A stretch of 64,000 bases of DNA, from positions 36,966 to 100,965 of the forward strand of contig CANMPP010000006.1 of assembly GCA_947499735.1 (NCBI GenBank). Direction: 5' to 3'. Positions 27,487 through 35,826 of this stretch are shown here, one piece after another. Position 1 is the stretch's first letter; each line of letters starts with the position of its first letter. The notes under the pieces were generated by a model. The model worked only from the letters and a program-made list of their open reading frames with translations, was not told where the DNA came from and did no database searches. Position numbers and translations under genes: made by a program. The stretch is from an uncultured Pelagimonas sp. (lineage in GTDB: Bacteria; Pseudomonadota; Alphaproteobacteria; Rhodobacterales; Rhodobacteraceae).

Positions 27487-28228
27487 TCCCATTTTGGAAA
27501 CACGCGGTCTGTCAAAAAGCTTTGGTGCGTTAAAGGCCAGCGATGATATATCCATGACGCTGAAACCGGGTGAAATCCATGCTTTGATTGGTCCGAATGG
27601 CGCTGGAAAATCCACATTAATCCAACAAATTTCGGGGGCGTTGCAGCCGGATGCTGGGACGATTGCCTTAATGGGCCAAGATGTGACAGGGCACAGCATG
27701 CAGGCGCGCGCCAAAGCAGGCTTGGCACGGACCTTCCAAATATCGAACCTGGTGATGAAAGACACGGTCTTGCAGAATGTGATGTTGGGCGCTTTGGGGG
27801 CCTCTGGGCGTGTTTGGCGGTTTTTCTCGCCTATCCTGTCCAATCAATCGCTTTTGGATGTAGCCGAGCATGCGTTGGAACGTGTTGGGTTGCACGATCA
27901 TCGGGATCGTCGCACGGATGAGCTAAGCCATGGACAAAGGCGACAGCTAGAGGTCGCCATTGCCCTGACCCTGAAACCAAAAGCATTTGTGATGGACGAA
28001 CCCATGGCGGGCTTGGGCGCGGACGGATCAAAGCGGCTGACAGGGTTTCTGGATACTTTGCGAAACGAGGCGCCTATTTTGTTGGTAGAGCACGATATGG
28101 ATGCGGTGTTTGCCTTGGCCGACCGCATAAGCGTGTTGGTTTATGGACGCATTATTGCCACGGGCAGCGTCTATGACATTCGGGCCAACCCGGATGTGCG
28201 TGCGGCCTATCTGGGGGATGAAGCGTGA
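27479..28228 (+). CDS. ABC transporter ATPase (LivG-type)
   Basis: 249-aa ATPase: Walker A GPNGAGKST (~36), signature LSHGQRRQLE, Walker B VMDEPMAGLG, and H-loop EHDMD. The usual LSGGQ glycine pair is LSHGQ here, common in LivG. Start set at ATG 27479 because residues from there match the family; an in-frame start at 27446 is rejected. GTGA overlap with the next gene. Confidence 0.9.
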   Translation: MADPILETRGLSKSFGALKASDDISMTLKPGEIHALIGPNGAGKSTLIQQISGALQPDAGTIALMGQDVTGHSMQARAKAGLARTFQISNLVMKDTVLQNVMLGALGASGRVWRFFSPILSNQSLLDVAEHALERVGLHDHRDRRTDELSHGQRRQLEVAIALTLKPKAFVMDEPMAGLGADGSKRLTGFLDTLRNEAPILLVEHDMDAVFALADRISVLVYGRIIATGSVYDIRANPDVRAAYLGDEA

Positions 28229-28911
28229 CCCTGTTGTCTGTGGCCAATCTGAATGCGTCTTACGGTGTCAGCCAAGCCTTGTTTGGCGTTGATCTAGAGA
28301 TCGCAGAGGGCGAAGTTTTAGCGCTGTTGGGGCGCAATGGCATGGGCAAATCGACCACCGTCAAATGCATTTGTCGCATGATGCCGTCAGAGGGGGAAAT
28401 GTCGTTCTCTGGCAAAGATCTATCCGCTTTGCCCAGTCATCAGGCGGCACGTTTGGGTATCGGTCTGGTGCCGGAAGGACGACGTTGTTTTCGGGATTTG
28501 ACAGTGTACGAAAACCTGATTGCGGCTGCGCGCCATGGCGCTTGGACTTTAGACCGCGTTGTGTCATTGTTTCCGCGCCTTGGCGAACGTCAAAAGCAAT
28601 TTGCCCGCTCCTTGTCTGGTGGAGAACAGCAAATGTTGGCCATCGGAAGGGCCTTGATGACAAATCCACATTTGCTGGTTCTGGACGAGGCGACAGAAGG
28701 ATTGGCCCCCATCATTCGTCAAGAAATATGGGCGGCGATCAGAACGTTGAAATCGGAAACGTCCATGTCGATCCTGATCATCGATAAATCCATGAAGGAA
28801 CTGCGTGGGATTGCAGATCGCGCCGTGATCTTGGAACGTGGAAAATCTGTTTGGCATGGAAATATGGCCGATCTTGATCCAGAAACCTGTGAAAGATTTA
28901 TCGGCGTTTGA
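28225..28911 (+). CDS. ABC transporter ATPase (LivF-type)
   Basis: 228-aa ATPase starting at GTG 28225, overlapping LivG by 4 bases. Walker A GRNGMGKST, signature LSGGEQQMLAIGRAL, Walker B LVLDEATEGLAP. The final H-loop His is replaced: the segment reads ILIIDKSMKEL where LivF proteins usually have a V-E-Q or similar tail. Completes the five-gene importer. Confidence 0.88.
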   Translation: MTLLSVANLNASYGVSQALFGVDLEIAEGEVLALLGRNGMGKSTTVKCICRMMPSEGEMSFSGKDLSALPSHQAARLGIGLVPEGRRCFRDLTVYENLIAAARHGAWTLDRVVSLFPRLGERQKQFARSLSGGEQQMLAIGRALMTNPHLLVLDEATEGLAPIIRQEIWAAIRTLKSETSMSILIIDKSMKELRGIADRAVILERGKSVWHGNMADLDPETCERFIGV

Positions 28912-28933
28912 CCAAACCTATGCGGGGGTTTGG
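28912..28933 (+). terminator. Stem-loop after the Liv operon
   Basis: CCAAACC (28912-28918) pairs with GGTTTGG (28927-28933) around an 8-base loop, right after the LivF stop. No T-run follows directly; a weaker one is ~30 bases on. Possible terminator. Confidence 0.4.
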
Positions 28934-29141
28934 GCTGTAGGCTTTAACCTCATCAGGCTTTTTGTCTGGATTAAGAGGTTTTGATCAATTAGGCTCAATA
29001 GCATGATTGAAATATCATTTTGGTGTAACCGGACGTAAAGTTGCGCTGTTTGGTTTTTGATCGTCACAATATGTTTGGTGTTTCGTTTCTTATTCGACGC
29101 CCGCGTTAAGTATAGTTCAGTTTTACAAGTGGACCTCGCAT

Positions 29142-30317
29142 ATGTCGCAGTTGCTCGACGTCATTGTTGCAGAAGATAATATCGTTCAGAGCGCGTATCT
29201 GGCGCGATTGATCGAGAATTTGGGTTATCGCGCATTGACCGTTGAAGATGGCAAAGCGGCCCTCGACTTGGTTCAAGATTCTGGCGCGCAAATTCTGATA
29301 AGTGACTATCAGATGCCTTATTTAAACGGCGTTGAGTTAACCCAAGCAATCCGGGACCTTGATCTGGATCATTATGTGCATGTCATTTTGATCACGGGAA
29401 TGGATGAGGATGAAATCCGATCCAATGCGCTGGCAGCGGGCGCGGATGATTTCCTGCCCAAAGGGCATAATCCTACAGCGCTAAAAGCCCGCTTGCGGGC
29501 GGCGACGCGACTGGTCCAGCACTCTAAACAATTGGCAGAACAACATCGTATTCTCAAAGAGGCCAATGACCGCATCAATGACGATCTGAATGCGGCAGCC
29601 AATGCGCAAAGACAGCTTTTACCGGACATCCACACAGAAGTTCTGGGTACACAAATTGCATCTGCCTTTGTGCCATCGGCTGTCGTGTCTGGTGATATGT
29701 TCGGGTGCTTTCCGCTAACGGATACGTTGATTGGGTTTTATGCCGTTGATGTTTCAGGGCACGGTATTCATGCATCGCTTTTGTCTGTGGCGATTGGTCA
29801 TCTCATCACCCCGGACTTTTTCGCACGCGTTGTCCTTAAGGGGCAAGAACAGCCTGCACCGGCGAATTTGGCACGTGATTTGAATGCGCGGTTCAGTCGG
29901 TCAGAGAATGATGATTACTTCACAATGTTCTGCGGCGTTTTGAATTCGCAAACGGGCCGTTTGGATTTTTGTCAGGCGGCCTATCCGTCGCCGGTCTACA
30001 TTGGCCCGCACGGGAACGCGCAAACCGTCGGAGATGGTGGGTTTCCGATTGGGATGTTCCCTGATCTGACCTACGAAAATGATCATATGACCTTTGATAA
30101 AGGGGGGCTGCTTGTTCTGTGTTCAGATGCGGCCCATGAAGCGGAAAATACGCAAAATCAGGCTTTTGGATCTGAACGGCTGGAAAAAGTTATAAAAACG
30201 TCTCATCGTATCGAAACGGACGGAATACCCGAAAAGATCGTAGAAGCTTTGTCTGTTTGGCGTGACCGCATACCACTGGAAGATGACCTGACAGTGGTGG
30301 CATTTAGGAGGACCTAG
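29142..30317 (+). CDS. Response regulator with PP2C (SpoIIE/RsbU-type) phosphatase output
   Basis: 391-aa cytoplasmic protein. The receiver domain (1-~125) has acidic pocket E11/D12, phospho-acceptor Asp55, Thr85 and Lys107. A short coiled coil (~130-160) leads to a SpoIIE-type PP2C domain with SGD and DVSGHG metal motifs. It would dephosphorylate a STAS antagonist when its receiver is phosphorylated. The STAS and kinase genes follow directly (3-base gap, then GTGA overlap), giving a complete partner-switch cassette. The upstream phosphodonor may be the HPt of the kinase at 38627 (inference). Confidence 0.88.
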   Translation: MSQLLDVIVAEDNIVQSAYLARLIENLGYRALTVEDGKAALDLVQDSGAQILISDYQMPYLNGVELTQAIRDLDLDHYVHVILITGMDEDEIRSNALAAGADDFLPKGHNPTALKARLRAATRLVQHSKQLAEQHRILKEANDRINDDLNAAANAQRQLLPDIHTEVLGTQIASAFVPSAVVSGDMFGCFPLTDTLIGFYAVDVSGHGIHASLLSVAIGHLITPDFFARVVLKGQEQPAPANLARDLNARFSRSENDDYFTMFCGVLNSQTGRLDFCQAAYPSPVYIGPHGNAQTVGDGGFPIGMFPDLTYENDHMTFDKGGLLVLCSDAAHEAENTQNQAFGSERLEKVIKTSHRIETDGIPEKIVEALSVWRDRIPLEDDLTVVAFRRT

Positions 30318-30320
30318 ACC

Positions 30321-30665
30321 ATGATCCATTCTACTGTACATGAAAACGAAATAACCGTTATTCGACCCGGTGTTGAACGTTTGACTGCGGTCAATGCCAA
30401 AGCGTTTAAGGACGATGTCGCGGGTTTGATCGATGCAGGCGCGGGCATGTTGGTGATCGATTTTTCGCAAACGTCTTTTCTTGACTCGTCAGGATTGGGG
30501 GCTTTGGCGGGTATTTTGAAAAAAATTGGCCATCGCGGTGAATTGGTCGTGTGTGGCCTAAATCCAGACGTGTCCCAAATGTTCAAAATATGCCGGATGG
30601 ATCGGGTTTTCACGATTTATCAAGACGAAGCCGCAGCGCTGCAAGCCCTGAGCGAGAAAGCGTGA
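30321..30665 (+). CDS. STAS-domain anti-anti-sigma factor-like protein
   Basis: 114-aa single-domain STAS protein. The phosphorylation loop is present: FLDSSGLG with Ser56/Ser57 after Asp55. In partner switching this serine is phosphorylated by an RsbW-type kinase and dephosphorylated by a PP2C protein. Both partners are encoded next to it. Confidence 0.88.
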   Translation: MIHSTVHENEITVIRPGVERLTAVNAKAFKDDVAGLIDAGAGMLVIDFSQTSFLDSSGLGALAGILKKIGHRGELVVCGLNPDVSQMFKICRMDRVFTIYQDEAAALQALSEKA

Positions 30666-31072
30666 CAGGTGCTATTCTGGTAATGGAGCGAAAGCTGGAG
30701 GCGGTTGATCCAATGGTCCAGCGCCTGTCTCAATCTGTTGCTCATAATTTGCGCGATGATGCGCAGTTTCGGTTTGCGATCTGTATAAGTGAGGCGCTGA
30801 CAAATTTGGTGCTGCACGCCCAGAATTGTGAAAGTGACGCGCAAATAGACATTGAAATCGAACAGACGGATCATGGTGTTGCGGTTGATATTTTTGATCC
30901 TAAAGGTGCGAAACCCTTTGACCTAAAGGAAAATGCGCGCAAACTATCAGATATTGACGCGACTGCCGAAGGTGGACGTGGATTGGGCCTTATCCTGGAA
31001 TGTGCGGATCACGTGACATATGGGCCCGTTAAAATGCGAAATAGACTAAGACTGGAATTCAACGTAAGGTAG
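30662..31072 (+). CDS. RsbW/SpoIIAB-type serine kinase (anti-sigma-like)
   Basis: 136-aa GHKL ATPase. N-box SEALTNLVLHA and G-box GGRGLGL are clear. Start set at GTG 30662, overlapping the STAS stop (GTGA); a longer in-frame reading from 30551 would lie within the STAS gene. No sigma factor gene is present in the window, so its target may be a distant sigma factor or a non-transcriptional client such as the polysaccharide machinery. Confidence 0.83.
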   Translation: MTGAILVMERKLEAVDPMVQRLSQSVAHNLRDDAQFRFAICISEALTNLVLHAQNCESDAQIDIEIEQTDHGVAVDIFDPKGAKPFDLKENARKLSDIDATAEGGRGLGLILECADHVTYGPVKMRNRLRLEFNVR

Positions 31073-31126
31073 TAATTACTCGTATAGGTGCTGTTATACG
31101 GGTGTTTGTGTAAAGAGGGGGGAATT

Positions 31127-32857
31127 ATGACAGCTTTGGCTTTTGCAAAGCGGCTTGCCTTGAGAGCTGCAATTGGTTTGTCTGCAACGTGCCCGGTTGC
31201 AGCACAGGATACAGCCTTAGATCCTTCAACAAAACGTATTGTGATAGATAGCGTGACGCTGAACGGGGCCGAATATAATTCGGTCACGATTACGTCTGAC
31301 TCTCCTCTGGTCATCGAATATGGCGACGGAATTATGCCACAAAGCTGCGAACGTCGCGGCCCGCAGGTGTCCAGCGCCCATTTCGGTCGCAGTGGGTCCC
31401 TTAGCCCGCGCGAATTCCAAATGGCCCGCACGGCTTGGACCTATTTCGAAACCTTCCTTCAGGAGGAAACAGGCCTCGTCAATGCGGTTGGCAATTACCC
31501 ATCTACAACCTTGTGGGACACAGCGTCTTACCTCAGCGCTTTGGTTGCGGCCTATGAGCTTTGCGTCATCGATAAACGTGAATTTGACACGCGGGCGACC
31601 AAGCTGATCAACACGCTGCGCAACCTAGATCTCTATCGCAGAGAAGCGCCAAACAAAGTGTACCACACCAAGACGGGCGCAAAGGTGAACTATGCCAATG
31701 AAGAGGGCGAGGTCGGCATGTCCGCGCTGGATATCGGCCGCATGTTGGTCTGGCTGCGGATTTTGAAGGAACGCCATCCGCATTTGGCCAATAGCGTCGA
31801 CAATATCCCGATGCGTTGGAATTTCTGCAATTTGGTCAGCGATGACGGGCGCATGTATGGGTCTTTCACGCAAGGAAATGGCGAAACGCGCTATGTGCAA
31901 GAAGGGCGTTTGGGATATGAGGAATACGCGGCCAAAGGATTTGCTTTATGGGGCTTTGATGTACCCCGCGCTTTATCCCCCGAACCTTTGGCGTACACCA
32001 CGATTTATGACGTCAAAGTACCCTATGACGGGCGTGATCCGCGCGTGTTTAAAAACCAAAATTATGTGCTGACCGAAGGATATATTCTGGATGGTTTGGA
32101 ATTGGGATGGGACATGCCAACCGACAAAACGGGCGATGGTTTGACCGCGTCACATGGTTGGCGCGCCGAATTTGCGAACCGGATTTATCTGGTCCAGCAG
32201 CGCCGATTTGAGCAGACGGGCATTATCACAGCACGGTCCGAGCATCAGGTGAATGGCAAACCCTATTTCGTGTATGATTCAATCTTTGCGGACGGATATG
32301 CGTGGAACACATTGGATCCAACTGGCGAATACCAACCGGATCGTGCAGCCATTGCCGCCAAAGCTGCGATTGGTCTCTGGGCCCTTTGGGAGACGGATTA
32401 TACCGATCTTTTGTTCGAAAGCGTTGCGGATTTGTATGATCCTGAACGCGGGTTTTACGAAGGCCTATATGAAAATGGAAACGGGTTCATTCCACTTCAA
32501 ACGGCCAACAATAATGGGATCATTCTGGCCGCATTGCTGTACAAGGTTCAGGGCCCGATCCTGCAGCAAGTCAGTCAGAACACGCAATATTGGAAAACTG
32601 CGTTCTCTGGTACAGATTTGCGCGACAACAAATGTCATCCCCGTTTGATGGAGGTTGAAGTGTCCTGTTGTAATTGTGACGGCGTGGACATTCCTCCTGT
32701 CATCCCACTGGAAGAATTCACCTATTGCCGCCCAGTACCCACAACAGGGGAAACCGCGGCGACAGATTGCGGAACACAAGAGCATAATTTCCCGCTACCT
32801 GAACCGCGACGCGTCATACCGCAGGCATGTCGCGCGCCGGTATCTTTAGACGAATGA
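31127..32857 (+). CDS. Secreted DUF3131 protein, glycan-associated
   Basis: 576-aa exported protein with a signal peptide ending near residue 26 (VAAQ). Start at ATG 31127 behind a purine-rich AGAGGGGGGA; a GTG at 31088 would give no better signal. Residues ~95-480 form a DUF3131 domain, an (alpha/alpha) toroid-like fold often found near glycan synthesis genes (motif YFETF...ETGLVN...YPSTTLWDTASY). A cysteine-rich, proline-rich tail (~515-576, eight or more Cys) is unusual for the family. Paralogous to the protein at 35823-37196. A glycoside hydrolase/lyase-like role in the periplasm is plausible but unproven. Confidence 0.8.
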   Translation: MTALAFAKRLALRAAIGLSATCPVAAQDTALDPSTKRIVIDSVTLNGAEYNSVTITSDSPLVIEYGDGIMPQSCERRGPQVSSAHFGRSGSLSPREFQMARTAWTYFETFLQEETGLVNAVGNYPSTTLWDTASYLSALVAAYELCVIDKREFDTRATKLINTLRNLDLYRREAPNKVYHTKTGAKVNYANEEGEVGMSALDIGRMLVWLRILKERHPHLANSVDNIPMRWNFCNLVSDDGRMYGSFTQGNGETRYVQEGRLGYEEYAAKGFALWGFDVPRALSPEPLAYTTIYDVKVPYDGRDPRVFKNQNYVLTEGYILDGLELGWDMPTDKTGDGLTASHGWRAEFANRIYLVQQRRFEQTGIITARSEHQVNGKPYFVYDSIFADGYAWNTLDPTGEYQPDRAAIAAKAAIGLWALWETDYTDLLFESVADLYDPERGFYEGLYENGNGFIPLQTANNNGIILAALLYKVQGPILQQVSQNTQYWKTAFSGTDLRDNKCHPRLMEVEVSCCNCDGVDIPPVIPLEEFTYCRPVPTTGETAATDCGTQEHNFPLPEPRRVIPQACRAPVSLDE

Positions 32858-33990
32858 GCGCTGCAAGCAGAAGAATGGTGTGGTTCGACGCCAATCGGGT
32901 CTTTGCGGCCCTTGGCGTTGTTCTCATCCATTCCACGACCGATTTTGGTGGAAAACCATTCGAACATGCCACGCCGGGCGAACGGTTCATTCCTGTATTC
33001 CTACGTTCAATCGGTGAATTCTCTGGCTCCGAGATGTTTTTCCTGTTCTCGCTCTTTCTGATGGCCTTGCGTGTTGATCGGAAAATGCCACGCTATCGGG
33101 AAACCATCAGCACGCAGGCACAACGATTGTTGGTGCCCTTTGCCTTTTGGGTCGTGTTCTATGCGTTTTTCCGTCTGATCAAGGCAGATGCGTTCAATTA
33201 CTCGGATTATATCCTGGATCAGCTAACGGTTCCGTCGAATTGGGTTGGGTATTTCCTGCTGGGTAAAGTGCAATATCACATGCATTTCCTACCAACACTG
33301 TTCGCCCTTTTCTTATTCTATCCTTTGATGCGCGGGGCCACGCGCTATCCCATTCTTGGGCTGACATTGTTTGTGACTTTGGGAATTATGAACAACACGC
33401 AGGCCTTTGTCTGGGGGCTGGACCTAGACCCCCAAATCCGAGACTACGTTATTCGCGCACTCAAGATCTTTGGCTATGTCGGCTATGGGTTTGCGGCATT
33501 CGCGCTATATGGGCTGTGGAAAGATGGCATTCCGCGGGGCGAAAGCCGCCTTTTGCGTCGCGGTGGTCTGTATTTCGCGGCGCTGGCCTATGTCGCGACA
33601 ATTCCATTCTTTGCCGTTGCTTGGGAAACCGGGAATTGGGGCATCCGCAGCGGTTGGGATTTTTACGGGCATTTCTTGATGCCGATTTGTGTATTTTTGG
33701 TGTTTTTGGGCGGCCAGTATCTAGATTGGTCGCCGCAATGGTCCAAATGGGCCAAATACACGTTTGGTGTCTATCTGGTGCATCCAGCGATCATTGATTT
33801 GTACGACATCCTCTTGTTCAAAACAGGTTTGTACGAACATCTATCGCCTGCAATGATTGTGGTCAGCCGTTATGCCGTGGCGCTGCCATGTTCGTTTTGG
33901 TTTGCAGTTGCACTGTCGAAAATAAGTCTTTTGGCGTGGACGATTGGTCTAGGTCCGACCCCTTGGGCCAAGCGCAGTGTGCCGGGGTGA
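32854..33990 (+). CDS. Acyltransferase-3 family membrane protein
   Basis: 378-aa multi-helix protein (about ten helices) of the OafA/acyltransferase-3 family. The catalytic-type His26 lies in ANRVFAALGVVLIHS. Such proteins transfer acetyl or succinyl groups to sugars across the membrane. Start taken at ATG 32854, which overlaps the previous stop (ATGA); an ATG at 32827 is possible. Position between DUF3131 and GT2 genes implies acylation of the polymer. Confidence 0.83.
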   Translation: MSAASRRMVWFDANRVFAALGVVLIHSTTDFGGKPFEHATPGERFIPVFLRSIGEFSGSEMFFLFSLFLMALRVDRKMPRYRETISTQAQRLLVPFAFWVVFYAFFRLIKADAFNYSDYILDQLTVPSNWVGYFLLGKVQYHMHFLPTLFALFLFYPLMRGATRYPILGLTLFVTLGIMNNTQAFVWGLDLDPQIRDYVIRALKIFGYVGYGFAAFALYGLWKDGIPRGESRLLRRGGLYFAALAYVATIPFFAVAWETGNWGIRSGWDFYGHFLMPICVFLVFLGGQYLDWSPQWSKWAKYTFGVYLVHPAIIDLYDILLFKTGLYEHLSPAMIVVSRYAVALPCSFWFAVALSKISLLAWTIGLGPTPWAKRSVPG

Positions 33991-33993
33991 GAT

Positions 33994-35826
33994 ATGATTG
34001 AAGATGACTATTTTCTAAAATTTGAGCACCGTAAACCTCCGCCCCCCTTGCCCTACAATCCTTGGCGCGAGGCCGTTTGGCAATTTTTGGCGGTCGTCTC
34101 TTTGGTTGTTGGCCTTTGGTATATCTCATGGCGTTGGAGCGTGTCACTGAACCCGGATGCGATGTGGTTTGCAATCGCTTTGGCCCTGTCAGAAACCTGC
34201 GCATTTATTGGCATGTGCTTGTTTGTCTTTAACCTCTGGAAAGACGATCCGATTGAAATCTTGGATCCGCCCATGGTGTTGGGTGATGTGGTGAAAGATC
34301 ACCCAGAAGCTGCGCGTAAGCTCAGCGTTGATGTGATGTTCGCCACCTATAATGAAGAACCCGAACTGGTGCGACTGGGTCTGCAAGATGCCAAAAAGAT
34401 GGCCTATCCGCACCCAATCGACATACGTATCCATGTTCTGGATGACGGGCGCCGTGATGCGATGCGGATCGTGACACAAGAGGAAGGCGCAAACTACATA
34501 TCGCGTACAACAAATGAAGGGTTCAAAGCAGGTAATTTGCGTAATGCGATGGAGCAGACACATGGCGACTTTCTGGTCATTTGTGATGCCGACACACGCC
34601 CTTTTCCGACGCTTTTGAAACACACACTGGGCTATTTCCGCGATCCGAAAATGGCCTGGGTGCAAACCCCGCAATGGTTCTACGACCTACCAGCGGGGGA
34701 ACGTTTGCCCAAACGGTGGAAACGCAAATACGGCCAACGCGGGCGCAAGATTGGTCATGTGATCGAACGTGTGTTTGGCCCGATACATCTGGGCCGGGAT
34801 CCTTTCGTCAGCGATCCCAAGATGTTTTACGACGTGATCCAGCGGCGCAGAAACCGGGTGAATGCATCCTTTTGTTGTGGTGCAGGGTCAATTCATCGAC
34901 GCGAAGCTGTGATGGAGGCAGCTCTGCGCAGTTTCGGCCAAAAGGTTGAAAGGCGTTCATGGGACGTTGAAGAGGTCGTGACCGTGTCTTCAAAAGAACG
35001 CGATCTGGCACCGGAATTAATGGAAGCAATCAAAACCGAAGCTGCCGCCACCGAAGCACTGACACCTTATAAGTTCCACGTGTCCGAGGACATTTATACC
35101 TCAATCGTCTTGCATTCTGATCGTGAACGCGGCTGGAAATCCAAGATGCACCCGATTGTGGAAAGCAAAATGCTGTCCCCGCAGGATTTGCTGACATGGA
35201 CTGTTCAGAGGTTCAAATATGCAGGCGGTAGTTTGGACATTCTGGTGAATGATAATCCGATCTTCCGCAAAGGGCTGACTTTGGGGCAAAGACTGACCTA
35301 TGGCTGCACATTTTATTCCTATCTTGCGCCCTTGTGGAACGTGATCTTCTTGGTCGCGCCTGCGATCTATTTGTTCACAGGCCTCTCGCCCGTTTCGGCC
35401 TATTCGGCTGAATTCTTTTTTCACCTCATTCCTTTTCTGGTCACATTGGAATTGGCGATGATGGTCGGCACTTGGGGCATTGCGGGCTATGCATCTAAGG
35501 CAAGCTACCTTTCGTTTTTTCCATTGGGCCTAAAAGCGATCTATGCGGTGGCACGTGGGGAAAGCATTTCTTTCAAAGTCACGCCAAAGGTGCGCCAATC
35601 TGGCAATTTCCTTGCCCTTGTGCGTCCTCAAATTGCGATTGTGGTTTTGACGGTGCTGGGGGCGATCTGGGGCATCGGTGCGCTGGCGATTGGGTCCACC
35701 GATCATTCGGTTAGCGGTGTAGTCGCGAATTTGCTTTGGGGACTGAACAACTGTTTGGCCATGGGTGGGATGATTGCGGCAGCGCAATGGCAACCCCCGG
35801 AACTAAAAGGGACGGTAGAGACATGA
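33994..35826 (+). CDS. Family 2 glycosyltransferase, BcsA-like polysaccharide synthase
   Basis: 610-aa processive synthase. Two N-terminal helices (~28-78), a cytoplasmic GT2 domain (~110-420), then about five C-terminal helices. Catalytic motifs: DD150-151, D198-x-D200 (ICDAD), S-E-D364-366 as the acceptor base. The acceptor-binding motif QxxRW reads Q405-R-F-K-Y409, a departure from cellulose synthases. FCCGAGS matches the BcsA FCGS motif. An acidic insertion (~325-360) precedes the SED. No PilZ domain, and no BcsB, BcsC or BcsZ genes nearby, so the polymer need not be cellulose. Confidence 0.87.
   Translation: MIEDDYFLKFEHRKPPPPLPYNPWREAVWQFLAVVSLVVGLWYISWRWSVSLNPDAMWFAIALALSETCAFIGMCLFVFNLWKDDPIEILDPPMVLGDVVKDHPEAARKLSVDVMFATYNEEPELVRLGLQDAKKMAYPHPIDIRIHVLDDGRRDAMRIVTQEEGANYISRTTNEGFKAGNLRNAMEQTHGDFLVICDADTRPFPTLLKHTLGYFRDPKMAWVQTPQWFYDLPAGERLPKRWKRKYGQRGRKIGHVIERVFGPIHLGRDPFVSDPKMFYDVIQRRRNRVNASFCCGAGSIHRREAVMEAALRSFGQKVERRSWDVEEVVTVSSKERDLAPELMEAIKTEAAATEALTPYKFHVSEDIYTSIVLHSDRERGWKSKMHPIVESKMLSPQDLLTWTVQRFKYAGGSLDILVNDNPIFRKGLTLGQRLTYGCTFYSYLAPLWNVIFLVAPAIYLFTGLSPVSAYSAEFFFHLIPFLVTLELAMMVGTWGIAGYASKASYLSFFPLGLKAIYAVARGESISFKVTPKVRQSGNFLALVRPQIAIVVLTVLGAIWGIGALAIGSTDHSVSGVVANLLWGLNNCLAMGGMIAAAQWQPPELKGTVET

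Noticed and set aside
33994..35826. Plain cellulose synthase bcsA
   Set aside because: No PilZ domain, altered QxxRW motif, and no bcsB, bcsZ or bcsC in the locus.
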